From assembly GCA_029959085.1 (NCBI GenBank), contig JARWIR010000012.1:25154590-25218589 (forward strand): 64,000 bases of DNA. The letters run 5' to 3'. Made by a program: the position numbers and the translations under genes. This document shows, one piece after another, positions 42,061 to 53,450 of this stretch; position 1 is the first letter of the stretch; each line of letters begins with the position of its first letter. Source of the stretch: Nemophila menziesii (Eukaryota; Streptophyta; Magnoliopsida; Boraginales; Hydrophyllaceae). The notes beneath the pieces were generated by a model. The model was not told where the DNA came from and searched no databases. It saw only the letters and a list, made by a program, of their open reading frames with translations.

Positions 42061-42825
42061 TGTGTATTAAACAAAAATCAAATATAGTCTTATTATAATT
42101 TTATATATATATAGTATTATAATTAAATCACTTTTATATTTACAAGACACAATTTCTTCCATCATGTTTTTAATATCTTTCTTTAGATTTCCATAGCAAA
42201 AATAATCCTTAGATTTCCATAACAAAATCAAAATTCTGAAGTCGCTCCCATAAGAACACTAAAGTAGTTTGAGTTTCTTTAGTTCAAAGTAAAGTACTCT
42301 ATCAAAAAGTAAGCTGTAGAATTATATTATATACTCAAAAGGGGTGCTCATTTTATGCTTTTAAGCTTTAAATACGCATCTTTTAGTTGGAGATAGAGAA
42401 ATGGGGATAATATTAGTTACTTAAAATATACTATTTTCTGGCCGGCAAAGAACTTTCAACCTAACTGGGTAGAAAGTTACCCTAATTTTGATATGACAGC
42501 CTTTTAATTAATCAACTGTAAAGTTGATAGAATTGTACGTACCATTACATATTACTTTTTTAAAAAGTGTTTTCACTATTTTATGTTTAGTCGTAATTTT
42601 GTAATGACCAAACTTATGATCCTAGACCAGGTAAGGAAATGGAGTGAGATGGTCAGGTTCATACGCTTTCTTATTGTGTTGTTTGTGCCCCACTGAAAAC
42701 AGAAGAAACAGATTTTGAGAAGTAGGGAGGAAAGTGTGCTACAATTCATACAGGTTAGTGTGGCATAGAAGTGTTAATCACGGATGGTGTATGTAAACCA
42801 GGTTTGTCTACTTCAGGAAATAGAA
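42061..42825. other. Intergenic, no gene
   Basis: AT-rich; no open frame or repeat that I can name. Confidence 0.5.
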
Positions 42826-43488
42826 GTGTGTTCTAAAAATTGACTTCGGCGGCCGTCTAGGCACTAAAAGATAGTGTATCTTCTAAAATTGGCCTAGACG
42901 ATCTTAGGTGGGTCTAAGCGGTTAATAGACAGTCTCAAAACTAACAATAATAAAAATCTATTTTTTTGATAGAGTAATGATATATACTTTACCCAAATAC
43001 CACCTAATGACGTGCCGTGAATTGGTTGGTTATAGATCGTTAATTAGATCAAGAAAATAAATAGATTAACGATCTACAACCAACTAATTCACGTCATGTT
43101 ATTAGATGGTATTCGAGTGGTATATATCAATACTCTTTTTAATACAAAAAATTCAAAAATTCTAATTTTTTACACAAAAAAATAATATAAACCTATAAAT
43201 TATATAAATCCAAAATATATTTAAATATAAATGATTATTATTCACCTAAATGGTATAAGTTAGGTAAATAGGAAATAATATATAATTTTGTGAGTTTTTT
43301 TTAAATATTTTTCTTTATTTTTTCTAATATATTGTGTGTATTTCAAAAAAAAATACACTAATAATATATAATATTCATAAATAAAATAAAAAACGTGTAG
43401 CAAGAAAACGCCTAAACTCCACCTAATCCCCTAGGTGCTCGAAGATGGTCGACCGCCCGCCTAGCGCCTAGCGTCTTTTAAAACACTG
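42826..43488. mobile_element. Probable non-autonomous hAT-like element (CAGTGTTTTAAAA type)
   Basis: The right end reads GCCTAGCGTCTTTTAAAACACTG, and the left end GTGTGTTCTAAAAATTGACTTC followed by GGCGGCCGTCTAGGC, a degraded inverted match. The subterminal GC-rich tracts at both ends contain CTAGGC/GCCTAG motifs and the middle is AT-rich. Many plant hAT-type MITEs have CAGTGTTTTAAAA termini. A clear 8-bp duplication was not found. It is interrupted by a Mutator-type MITE. Confidence 0.55.
42972..43135. mobile_element. Mutator-type MITE, 164 bp, nested
   Basis: Ends GAGTAATGATATATAC and, on the right, the complement of GAGTATTGATATATAC. Flanks TTTTTGATA and TTTTTAATA form a 9-bp duplication with one mismatch. 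The inner part is also palindromic (GTTGGTTATAGATCGTTAA against its complement). Same family as 48018-48208. Confidence 0.85.
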
Positions 43489-43726
43489 GACTCTAAAGCT
43501 ACAGTTTTTTTAATCGAAAGCTGTAAATTAAAAAGGGTCAAAACGATAAAAGAAGTAATTAAAACTTCCAACCAATTCCACTAGAATCGGTGTCTATGGT
43601 TAGAAGTCTCGCTAAGAGGCGAAGGAGAAAGGTCACTTATTGGCTAAACAAAGTGTCGTGTACCTTTCATTTTGCCACCTAATCAGCGATATTATTATTC
43701 TTTCTCCAGACATGGAGGAGAAAGAT

Positions 43727-43763
43727 CCACCCACCCACCCACCCCCCACCCCCCACCCACCCC
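43727..43763. repeat. C-rich (CCCA)n tract, G-quadruplex-prone minus strand
   Basis: CCACCCACCCACCCACCCCC and further CCC runs followed by an A run. The minus strand has at least eight GGG runs with 1-base spacers, which meets the usual G-quadruplex pattern. Confidence 0.85.
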
Positions 43764-44657
43764 AAAAAAAAAAGTGGTAGAGACATTAATAGTTAGATGG
43801 CTGCGTAGACTAGTCATCCAAGTTACTCTAGCGTGGTGACAATAGAAGATCAAGTACTCAATCGACTTGACAAAGCTTAGGGGCTATTCGGAGACCCCAA
43901 ATTATATTCAAAAATTTGTTAGGGACAATTTTGAAGTGGTCACCTTCTTTAATAACCTTATTTCTTTAAGTTCCGTTAGCTGATACCTGTCCTGATGAGG
44001 CCAAAGTCCAACTAGGACTATCGGCACCTTTAGAGAAGGTATTATAGAGGCTTGAGAAGGGGCGAAAATCAAGTGAGTCATGTTTGTGTTCCGCACTGCT
44101 GCAATAGTATTTGTTCACAAGTTACTCAAATACAAACAAGAGGGTACGGAACAAATGAAAGATAGTGGCTAAAATTGGAAAAACTAGTATAAGATAGTAG
44201 TGTGGAATCGGACTTTACTTGAACATAATATATTGAGGTTCGTATGCATGTTGTGGATCTTGGATCTTTTAGTCAATTTAGGCACATCCATGAAGCTCTC
44301 AGCCAAGTCTTTCATAACCTGAACGCTCCATACTCCATAGTTGATGACCAATAATTTTAACTAAGTTGGAAATGAAGAGGACAAGAGAGGGGTTGTTTTA
44401 CTGGGATGTAGAAATTCAAGAAAAGGCATCATAGGTGTGGTTTGATTAATCTAAGATATGCAGGATAACATTTTACTTGACCGAGTAAAGTATCATGAGA
44501 AGATTAGATAAGACACAGAATGGAAAACTTAGTTCCCTCATGCTAAAGTTTAAGTGAAAGTACATAGGCTTTTCGCAGACTTGTTATCCAAAACAAAGTT
44601 TAAAACTCAAACAAGACTTATAACAGACAAAAATATCAAGTTAAACAACAATGAGAC
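43764..44657. other. Intergenic, no supported gene
   Basis: This contains a 62-codon minus-strand open frame (44096-43908) without recognisable features and the likely 3' UTR of the peroxiredoxin gene near 44500-44657. Confidence 0.45.
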
Positions 44658-46174
44658 TCATATTGCTGAAAAGTATTCCTTGCTCCCCTTAGGATCTGGC
44701 TTCATTGACTTATCTCCAGGCTTCCATCCAGCAGGGCATACTTCATCTGGGTTATCCTGAATATATTGAAGTGCCTGCACAACCATAAATATACATATAT
44801 CATAAAACAATCATCAAAAAGACAAAAACTATATATTTTCAGGTAATTAATGAGTGTGAGATTCTGTACTTGGAGTGTTCTCAATGTTTCATCGACACTC
44901 CTGCCTATTCCAAGATTGTTAATGGTGGAATGTTGGATAACACCTTCTTTGTCTATAATGAAGAGTCCTCTTAACGCAATTCCCTGAAAATACCACAAAA
45001 AAGATAATCATTTATTCAAATCGTATGATTTAACAATCCCTTTAAAGACTCAAAGTACCTGATCTGGTATCAAAGTGCCATAAGATTTTGAGATGGATTT
45101 TGTCAAATCAGAAATCAAAGGATAATTTAGATCGCCTAAACCTCCAGATGTTCTCTCTGTTTGGACCCACGCAAGGTGGGAGAACTACAATATATTCAAT
45201 AGTAACCAATTTAGTTTAGTAGTAACGGCCCGGCCCAGACAAAGGCTAAAACGGGCTAATTAGATACTCACCACACTGTCTACTGAAACACCCAATATTT
45301 CTGTGTTCAATTTCTCAAATTCACTATGTCGATCACTGAAGGCAGTAATCTCTATATAAACATTCAACCAAAGAACAAAGAATATATTCAATTAGTGGAG
45401 TAAAGTGCAATTTTAATATTAAACCGAGATTAAATGTATATTGCTCCACTCTTAGACTCACCTGTAGGGCAAACAAATGTGAAATCCAGTGGGTAGAAAA
45501 AGAGGATCACATACTTTTTCCCAATATACTCCGAGAGTTTAACCTGCAAAAAATCAACTTCTCTATTAAGTTTTGCATAATAGAGGGACCTACAATGCAA
45601 TTTTGCATAATATAGGGACCTACAATGCAATTTTTGCATAATATAGGGGTCTATGGTGCAGTTAACTCGGCTGAGATTAAATCAAACCAATGTTGACAAG
45701 AATGAAACAAAAATCATAGGTAAATGAATAGGGGGTTCTATAAGAATCACCTTGATAAATTCCTGATCAAAAACAGCTTCTGCTTCAAAGTCTGGTGCTA
45801 TATTCCCCACAAGTGGTAGCTCAACCTCTGCAGACTATAGAAAAATTCAATTAATTTCAACAAAGAAATAAAATCATAAAATGAATTTATAATCAAACTT
45901 TAGATTCACATTTCACATATAAAGCCTTATAAATTGACCGCAAACATGGTATATTAAATGAATAGCGTATATGGGATCTTACAGCAGAGCGAACGATGAA
46001 ACTGCGTCGTTTGGAGTGAGAGATGCGTGAGGAGAGTGAAGACTTGCGAAGGGACGATAAGGAAGATGAAATGGATAAAGATTGAGAAGGAAAGACCGAA
46101 GAAGAAGAAATGTAAGCCTTTGGATTGGATGATGAAGAAATGAGAGCCGTTGATGTGGCTGGACAAGCAGCCAT
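44658..46174 (-). CDS. BAS1: Chloroplast 2-Cys peroxiredoxin BAS1, seven exons
   Basis: This enzyme reduces hydrogen peroxide and alkyl peroxides in the chloroplast stroma and is itself reduced by NTRC or thioredoxins. Exons: 46174-45983, 45834-45751, 45543-45462, 45351-45272, 45184-45059, 44983-44870, 44774-44658; all GT-AG, phases consistent, 264 residues. The first exon is a Ser-rich transit peptide ('[18 protein letters not shown]' to about residue 64). Catalytic parts: '[12 protein letters not shown]' with the peroxidatic Cys, split between exons 3 and 4; '[11 protein letters not shown]', the GGLG loop; '[11 protein letters not shown]' with the resolving Cys; and a C-terminal 'KEYFSAI' YF motif, the pair that makes the enzyme sensitive to overoxidation. 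An in-frame upstream ATG at 46228 would add 18 residues; the family start at 46174 is preferred. Intact. Confidence 0.97.
45571..45660. repeat. Three 30-bp tandem repeats in BAS1 intron 2
   Basis: Units TTTTGCATAATAGAGGGACC plus ten bases start at 45571, 45601 and 45631; the first two differ by one base and the third by several. They lie between exons 2 and 3 and end 28 bp before the exon 3 acceptor on the minus strand. Confidence 0.9.
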
Positions 46175-48008
46175 TTTTGAGACCTGGTTTGACTGAAAGT
46201 GGGACTGTGGTGATGTTGTTTTATACAAGTCAAGTGTGGTTTTGGGTTTAAGGTGGAGATTTGATTGGTAATGGAAATGGTAGGTGACAAATGGATAAGT
46301 TATTCTTGTTGTATGTTTATTTTGGGTTTTTTGGGTTTCGTGGATTGGGCTGCCTATATTTCTTTTAAAAAAATATAAAGTAAGGCCTAAAATTTTTAAT
46401 ATTTATATTTTAAATTTATTTAATTTTTTTAGCTTGGTTTTTGACGTTTTTATCCTTGTTTAGTCTAAACATAGTCTAAACAAAGAATTTTTTTAATTTT
46501 TTCGGTAGGTACCGCTTGCAATCATGTTCAGAAATTATAATCGTGAAGGGTACGGACCCGTAGCGTTTGTAATTTCTTATTAGGTCGTTTATCTTTTTTT
46601 ATTTAGTCCTTTATAGTGGTTCGTGTTAAACTCCACGTCGGTACATACAGACCCATCTCGAGAAAAAGCTAGATGATACGGACCTGTGTCGTTTATCACA
46701 ATAACGGCATGTACCCATGGCCCAGTACAATCATTTTTGCAATAATCCCCAGTTCTTTGGTTGTACCCATCATGACCAAAACCAAACACTAAAACTCTTC
46801 ACAACCCAAAATTGTTATTGGGTTATACCCTTCAGAAACAAAAAACAAACCAAACTTCTTCACACTAGCATTGGGGTTATACCAAAAACAAAAAAGTAAA
46901 CTCTTCACATTCAACAGAACACGAAACTAAACTTTGACAAAAAAAACACAAAACAAAACAGATCTCTTCTAACTCACCAGTGGGATATACCCATGGCCAA
47001 TTAGTTCTTGGGTTGTACCCATGACAGTGGTTTATTGGTTTGGGTTTGATGAGGGTCCACTAATGGCGGCAGCAAGGGAGCGAAAGAAGGTGAGGCCTGC
47101 AGCGTTATTTGGTGCAAAGCGGCTTGGGGTTTGATTGGGATTGGTTCGAAGATGAGTAGATCTGAGATGGAAAATGAGATCTGAGATTGACCACGATGGG
47201 TGCATAGCGGCTTGGGGTTGTTGGGAATGATGTTGGTGGAGAATGGACACGAAGGGCGGCGACGGCCTGATGCTTTACTGGTAGACAACGACGGTCTTCT
47301 CGTGCTCTAGAGAGGCGGCGGCGCTGATAAGGTATTCTGGTTATGGTGATGAAGATGGTGGCGAGGGAAGGTGAGACCAGATGGTGGGGATGAAGATGGT
47401 GATGCTGGCGACGGTTTTCTTGAGCAGTGGAGGGGCGACAGGAAGGTGAACACAAAGGAAAGGTAAGGGAGGGGAGGGGAGAGTTGGCAATAGAGGTGGG
47501 TTTTGGTTCCGTAAGAGAGAATAGAGAGGTGAGGTGAGTTTTGTTTTTTTAAATCGATACCTGTATGGGTTTGGTGTTTTTGTTTTTTGTTTTTCATTGT
47601 TTGAGTAATAGGGAATGAGAGGGGTTTTTGGGTATTTGTTGCTATTTAGTTGTGCTGATAACTACCTAGTTAGTGGGGGACTTTGTAAGGATTGACATAA
47701 GGCTATAGGCCTTATAAACTAAATCCTCTTATTTTTTTGATGTTAATATTAATTAATTATATTTAAAACAAGAAATATTGTTTTCATTATTATTACATTT
47801 TATTTTTTTAGACAGATTTTTTAATATATATTTCAATCAAATATTAGATCGTTTTTTCCAACTCTCCCATTTTGATGTTTCCTACTCATATATATATATA
47901 TATATATGATATAAAAAGATTACATAATCAATCATTCAAGTAAATCAAGTGATAGATAGTATGACATCCTCGCATATTCAGATAAAAAAATTCAAATATC
48001 CTATAAAA
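46175..48008. other. Intergenic; GC-richer patch without a supported gene
   Basis: 46175-46300 is BAS1 leader and promoter. 46990-47540 is unusually GC-rich for this window with ggcggcg and gatggtg runs. It gives several overlapping minus-strand open frames full of Pro, Ser and His, which is composition-driven and not a real protein. 'GGTTGTACCCAT' recurs near 46760 and 47013, hinting at a small element. 47700-48008 is AT-rich with a TATA run. Confidence 0.4.
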
Positions 48009-48017
48009 TATTACAAA

Positions 48018-48208
48018 GAGTAATGATATATACCATCCAAAATCATACTATCCAAATACCATCAATGACATGTCATGAATTGGTTGGCTGTAAATTGTTA
48101 ATCTATTTATTTTCTTAATCTAATTACCTATTTATAACCAACCAATTCCCGCCACGTCATTAGGTGGTATTTGGGTGGTATGATTTTGGTTGGTATATAT
48201 CATTACTC
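48018..48208. mobile_element. Mutator-type MITE, 191 bp
   Basis: Ends GAGTAATGATATATACCATC and the complement of GAGTAATGATATATACCAAC; the inverted repeats extend through CCAAAATCATAC. The flanks are a perfect 9-bp duplication TATTACAAA (48009-48017, 48209-48217), the Mutator length. Best-preserved member of the family in this window. Confidence 0.93.
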
Positions 48209-48217
48209 TATTACAAA

Positions 48218-48715
48218 AGGTTTTGGCATTAAAGGTCATAAAGACCATTGACTCGTTAGGTGTCAGTCATTATACCCATAGAATTCTTACTACTGGTGTA
48301 ATGGTCATAATTCATAAATCTCTATTACATCAACATTTAATGAGTAAAATAACTAATACATCCATTTTTCTTATAAATAATACAACCATTTTAAAGAGAA
48401 TTGTTGGTTATTATCACAAGTTTGAACTAACTCTTTCACGTCTTGCAATATATCTCGACGTTACTAGTGGCAGTGGTAACACAACAATGGCACGACATAC
48501 AATCGGATGGAGTTTGTCCCCCACTAAAGCATAGCGGCTTTCACGTGCATGTAGTTTACGATCATCATCGGGATCTTTCGATAGTGTATCGTCATTCAGG
48601 TGAATGTGGGTTATCTATCACAGTTCCACCACGACAGGGGAGACCACTGGTATGGGGTCATATTGAATGCTTAGTTTCTAGTTGATAAGGAATAACATAT
48701 TAGGATACTCAGTTT
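48218..48715. other. No supported gene
   Basis: A plus-strand frame (48190-48534) stays open for 114 codons without any recognisable motif and starts inside the MITE, so I do not call it. No other structure seen. Confidence 0.4.
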
Positions 48716-49060
48716 CGGATGGCCTGCCTTGTTAGTGCAGCAGTTTGGGTATTGTGTACAAGAAGAACATAAGTGATAGAGAATAATTCAAAGGTCTTCC
48801 TAATATTATCGATCTTATCTAGATAGGAAGACATAACATCATTCCTAGCCATAAATTATTTGTTGAGTTGACCAACAACAATTTGAGAGTCAAAAGTTAC
48901 CCTAACCTGAACAACACTGGCAGATGTGTCAGCCTTGGGCTTGATAATGAGTGCTTCATACTCAGATTTGTTGGTAAAGACTCTGAAGTTGAGTCAAATA
49001 GTGAATAGAAAATACTCTTCTTTCGATCTGGTAAGAGCGAGGTCAGACTTATTCATATCA
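48716..49060 (-). pseudogene. Ty3-gypsy RNase H-type fragment
   Basis: Minus-strand reading gives 'NKSEYEALIIKPKADTSAS', then 'VRVTFDSQIVVGQLNK', a stop, and 'SYLDKIDNIRKTFELFSIT'. These match the RNase H-like module of plant gypsy pol (N-E-A-E-Y-E-A-L-I, then D-S-Q-L-V-V-G-Q). The stop and missing ends make it a remnant. Confidence 0.65.
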
Positions 49061-49644
49061 TTCCATGAGTCTCTGTCTACTTAGATCTCCCAAATGATGA
49101 GAAGTTATTTGTTCATATCACAACATGCAACATCAAGCACATGAAAAAATAGTTATTATGAATATTTTAATTATGTATCAGTTTTGTAAGAATCATAAGT
49201 TTCAAAATCAAAATTAGACTAAAACTTCTCTTTATTAATCAAACCTGGTATTTTTTAATATATAATTTTTTTAAATCCATTTTAATAAATACTCATCTAA
49301 AATAAGTCATGTGCACTTACCCATTTCTTGTGTTGAGTGGTGATTTTGGTGATATGCGGCATCTTGTTTCTAATAAGATGAAGAAAAGTATAGAGAAAAG
49401 AGATGTTAATGAAATAGATCTGAAATAAGTCGTGTGCATACTGTATCTTGTATTGAGTGGTGATTGTGGTGGTAGGCGGAAACTTGTTTTCTAATAATAA
49501 AAAAAAATCAAGAGAACATAGGTTTTTTTTTTTGTCAAAATCCAAATTAGACAAAAAAAAACCTCTTTGTTAATTAGATCTGAAATTTGGTAATGTATTT
49601 TTTTTCGAAATCCATTTTAATAAAATACATATTTATTTTCTTTG

Positions 49645-50110
49645 TATTAGTTTTTACCTATGTTCAACTTTACATACGCAAAGTGTTTGTTAGATTTTTG
49701 AGATTCCCAAAAAAAGAAGAAAAATTCATGAGGGGTGAGTATACGCCCCTTGACAAAATCCAGTTGAGTAGGGGAAATAATTTTGTCCATAATTAACTTC
49801 AATATGTTGGCCATGACCGCCGAGATGATCATATAATCATAATTAACATATGAAATATGTTTTTAATCCCATATTGTTTGGTTCCCCCCCCCCCCCCATC
49901 AGGACAAGAGTAATGATAATGAGATTAAGAGTACTCCTTGTCTATTTTTCTACTAAAGAAAGACGAAAGAAGATCGAAAATGTCTTGTTTAACAACATCC
50001 CAATTTTCTACTGAAATAAACCTGGAATGCCATTAGGTCTCAATGATTTCTTACCTCCCATTCGAAAGACTGGATTTTTAACCTCTTCCATAATAGGTGG
50101 TCATAATATA
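49645..50110 (-). pseudogene. LINE RT fragment in duplication copy 1
   Basis: Minus-strand pieces: 'LKLIMDKIISPTQLDFVKG' (49832-49647), the conserved RT stretch before the catalytic domain, and further right the 'EEVKNPVFRMGG' type segment (about 50100-50030). A run of 14 C at 49884-49897 interrupts it. It is frameshifted and truncated, with its twin at 52603-53070. Confidence 0.8.
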
Positions 50111-50257
50111 TCAAGCTTCATCTCATTAGTTATTTTACAAGTAATATGATTGGAAAAATCCAACCCATTATTTCCAATATCTTCCTAATAAATGTTATCA
50201 ATATAGTTAATAAATATATTCTAAACCTAAAGTTATCTTCATTATTATCATCCAAAA

Positions 50258-50475
50258 CTAGAGAAAATAAGCAACTGGGCTCCATTTTCATCATCCTTTG
50301 TGGAATTGAAATTCATACCTTGTATGGAGTACACACTGAATTTGGGTTCACCGACAAAGGCACGTTTTAAATGTTTCAGAGATTCCCTTTGTTGTTTTGA
50401 TACAATATTGAATCTAATTTTGAGCCAAAACTTGATTACTTTGTGATGGAAATGGAATGAGAGATAAGAATAATA
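50258..50475 (+). pseudogene. mTERF pseudogene fragment, copy 1
   Basis: The plus strand matches 57333-57510 of the intact mTERF gene: GGGCTCCATTTTCATCATCC against GGGCTCCACTTTTATCATCC, then 'FIPRMEYVQKLG'-region and 'FRRFPSLFCYSIELNFEP'-region equivalents with stops. It stops where the insertion seen in copy 2 also begins. Confidence 0.85.
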
Positions 50476-51036
50476 ACAATAGGGACTGACTTTATTCATT
50501 GGGGTTAATTTATTAATCTCCACAACAAAAAGCTCATATCCAACTGGGCTTAATTCGAGCCCGACTGAATTAAGCATGGCTGAGTTAAGCTTGGATTAAT
50601 TTTTCCTCATCTATCTAACTATTTAAAGATAGATAAATTTGGGCTAACTTTGTAATGCCAGTATTGGGCCCATAAATGGATTGGTTTTATTTGGACGATA
50701 ACTTTTTTTGTCAAAGGTGTCATATACATGCAGGTCATATCCATTATTAATAGTTGATATAATACACGCAACAATTAATTTTGACCAAAATAAATTATTA
50801 AAAAAGGTCATATTGATAACCTTAACTTTGCGCAACGGTCATATTGACCATTTTAAAATATCAAGTAGTGGACAACGGTCATATTGTTACCGTTGATATC
50901 TTTTTCTATAAATTCAAACTCTTTTCTATATTTGATTATTCCTTTTTTTAAAAAATTTAATCAAGTTCTATCATTCTTTCTCAATTTCTCTCTCAATTTT
51001 CCTTACTTACAAAAATTAATTTTCCTTTCATTCAAA

Positions 51037-51170
51037 CATGTCTCACACTAATAAACATGAGGATCTTGTTCTTTTAAAGGTGTCGTTACAAGTTTATGAA
51101 GATCTAATTATGGAAGCAAATTAAAATAAGACAACAATGTGGTCTCATCTGCATCATAGATCTCCAAGGT
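51037..51170 (+). pseudogene. PIF/Harbinger-associated Myb-like fragment, copy 1
   Basis: Plus strand 'EDLVLLKVSLQVYEDLIMEA', a stop, then 'NKTTMWSHLHHRSPRF'. The pattern (E-D-x-x-L-x-x-x-W, then K-T-x-x-x-W-x-R-I) is the start of the Myb/SANT-like second protein of plant Harbinger elements. The twin at 53948-54065 is similarly broken. Confidence 0.5.
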
Positions 51171-51541
51171 TTGTAAGTTAATAAAAACTGTGATAACTTT
51201 TTCTTAGAAATTTGAAATAACTACATATCTTCTATTTGCACAAGATTCCAAATTGATTTATTTTTAAGTTTTTCTTCTACATGGCCAAACCCTTTTTCTC
51301 TAACTTACATAACTAAAAATAAAGATTGAATAAGTTACTTTTCATACATTTTAAAAAAGAAATAAAATGTCTGGAGCAAGAGAAGGAAGAACAAGAGTTG
51401 TGATATAAAATGAACTCATGGAGAATGATACCTCGTAAGTGTACAAGTTCTTACAAGTAATAATAGTGATAAGACGAGTATCGTCTTCACATAGGATAAA
51501 GAATTAACACATGTAATTTTAGCTAATTTTTTATATTCGTT

Positions 51542-52615
51542 GGGTAATAAATAATACAAAGAAAATAAATATTTATTTTATTAAATTGGATTTCGAAAAA
51601 AAAATACTTTACCAAATTTCAGATCTAATTACAAAGAGGGTTTTTTTTGGTCTAATTTGGATTTTGACAAAACAAACCTATGTTCTCTCTCTTCTCTTGA
51701 CTTTTCTTCTTATTATTAGAAAACAAGATTCCTTCTACCACAAGAATCACTACTTAATACAAGAAACGATATGCACATGACTTATTTCATATCTGATTAA
51801 CATCTCTTTTATCTCTTTTCTCTTGACTTTTTTCATCTTATTAGAAACAAGATGCCGAATATCACCAGAATCGCCACTCAACACAAGAAATGGTAAGTGC
51901 ACATGACTTATTTTAGATTTGTATTTTATTAAAATGGATTTGAAAAAATATATATTACAAAATTTCAGATCTGATTAACAAAGAGAGGTTTTTGTCCAGT
52001 TTTAATAAACTTATGATTCTTATAAAACTGTTAGACAATTAAAAGTTTCATTATAACTATTTTTCTTCCATATCACAACATTAAGCACATGAAAGAAAAA
52101 TAGTTATAATGAAACTTTTAATTGTCTAACAGTTTTATAAGAATCATAAGTTTCAAAATCAAAATTAGACAAAAACCCCTCTTTGTTAATCAGGTATGGA
52201 ATTTTGTAATATATATTTTTTCAAAATCCATTTTAGTAAAATTCAGATCTAAAATAAGTCATGTGCACTTACCATTTCTTGTGTTGAGTGGTGATTCTGG
52301 TGATATTCGGCATCTTGTTTCTAATAAGATGAAAAAAAAAAGTCAAGAGAAAAGAGAGAAAAGAGATGTTAATCAGATCTGAAATAAGTCATGTGCATAT
52401 CGTTTCTTATATTAAGTAGTGATTGTTGTGGTAGACAGAATCTTGTTTTCTAATAAGAAGAAAAGTCCAGAGAAGAGAGGTTTGTTTTGTCAAAATCCAA
52501 ATTAGACAAAAAAAAACCTCTTTGTTAATTAGATCTGAAATTTGGTAAAGTATTTCTTTTTCGAAATCTTTTTCAATAAAATACATATTTAATTTCTTTG
52601 TATTAGTTTTTACCC
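51542..52615. repeat. ~1.07-kb near-perfect inverted repeat with 25-nt loop
   Basis: The left arm 51542-52067 and right arm 52093-52615 (about 525 nt each) are complementary at roughly 90%; the inner 65 bp around the loop are almost perfect (AAACTTATGATTCTTATAAA against its complement at 52134-52153). Each arm contains two direct sub-repeats with 'TTTCTAATAAGATG'-type motifs. It may be a foldback element or a long-TIR transposon with no interior. RNA across it would form a long hairpin. No coding. Confidence 0.92.
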
Positions 52616-53070
52616 ATGTTCAATTTTTCAGACTCAAAGTATTTGTTAGATTTTTGAGATTTCTGGAAAAATAAGAAAATTTCATGAGGGGTGAGTAAAT
52701 TGTCCTGAATAACATGCCCCTTGACAAAATCCAATTGAGTAGGAGAAATAATTTTGTCCATAATTAACTTCAATATGTTGGGCAGGACCGTCGAGATGAT
52801 CATATAATCATAATTAACATATGAAATATGTTGTTAATCCCCATATCGTTATTGGTTCCCCCCCCCCATCAGGACGAGAGTAATGATAGTGAGATTAAGA
52901 GTACTCCTTGTCCATTTTTCTAATAAAGAATGACGAAAGAGATAAAAAAATGTCTTGTTTAACAACATCCCAATTTTTTGCTGAAATAGACCAAGAATGC
53001 CATTAGGTCTCAATGATTTCTTACCTCCCATTTGAAAGACTGGAGTTTTAACCTCTTCCATAGTATGTGG
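52603..53070 (-). pseudogene. LINE RT fragment in duplication copy 2
   Basis: Minus strand: 'EEVKTPVFQMGGKKSLRPNG' and 'TLNLTIITLVLMGGGNQ' (53061-52849), then 'LKLIMDKIISPTQLDFVKG' and 'VIQDNLLTPHEI' (52803-52603). These are consecutive RT blocks of a plant L1, with decayed residues and a short gap. It is a different lineage from the complete LINE and lies in the opposite orientation. Confidence 0.85.
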
Positions 53071-53234
53071 TCATAACATATCAAGCTTCATTTCATTAGT
53101 TATTTTACAAGTAATATGATTGGCAAAATCCAACTCATTATTCCTAATATTCCTAATAAATGTTAACAATATAGTTAATAAATATATTCTAAATCTACAG
53201 TTTATCTTCATGTCAAGAATTGTTATCATCCAAA

Positions 53235-53450
53235 ACTAGAGAAAATAAGCAACTGGGCTCCACTTTTATCATCCTTTGTGGAATTGAAATTCATACTTTG
53301 TATAGAATACACATTGAATTTTGGTTCACCAACAAAGGCACATTTTAAATGTTTAAGAGATTCCCTTTTTTGTTTTGATACAATATTGAATCTAATTTTG
53401 AGCCAAAACTTGATTACTTTGTGATGGATATAGAACGAGAGATAAGGAAA
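53235..53450 (+). pseudogene. mTERF pseudogene fragment, copy 2 (5' piece)
   Basis: The same piece of mTERF as in copy 1, matching 57333-57510 of the intact gene, with stops. It is cut at about 53450 by a ~960-bp insertion; the next part of the mTERF sequence resumes at about 54412. Confidence 0.85.

Larger units (their letters stand above)
49100..51290. repeat. Segmental duplication, copy 1
   Basis: It aligns with 52070-54190 at roughly 85-90% by eye, offset about 2.9 kb. Order in both: palindrome arm, minus-strand LINE RT fragment, plus-strand mTERF fragment, intervening insertion, Harbinger-like start. Copy 1 lacks the left palindrome arm. Confidence 0.9.

Noticed and set aside
46990..47600. 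Pro/Ser/His-rich minus-strand open frames
   Set aside because: Several frames are open at once because of GC-rich simple sequence; no motif, start context or splice logic.
48190..48685. Plus-strand 114- and 80-codon open frames
   Set aside because: The first begins inside a MITE, neither has motifs, and they overlap each other in different frames.
50248..50577. Minus-strand open frames over the mTERF pseudogene pieces (also 53226-53555)
   Set aside because: They are the antisense of mTERF-like sequence; the plus strand explains the conservation between copies.
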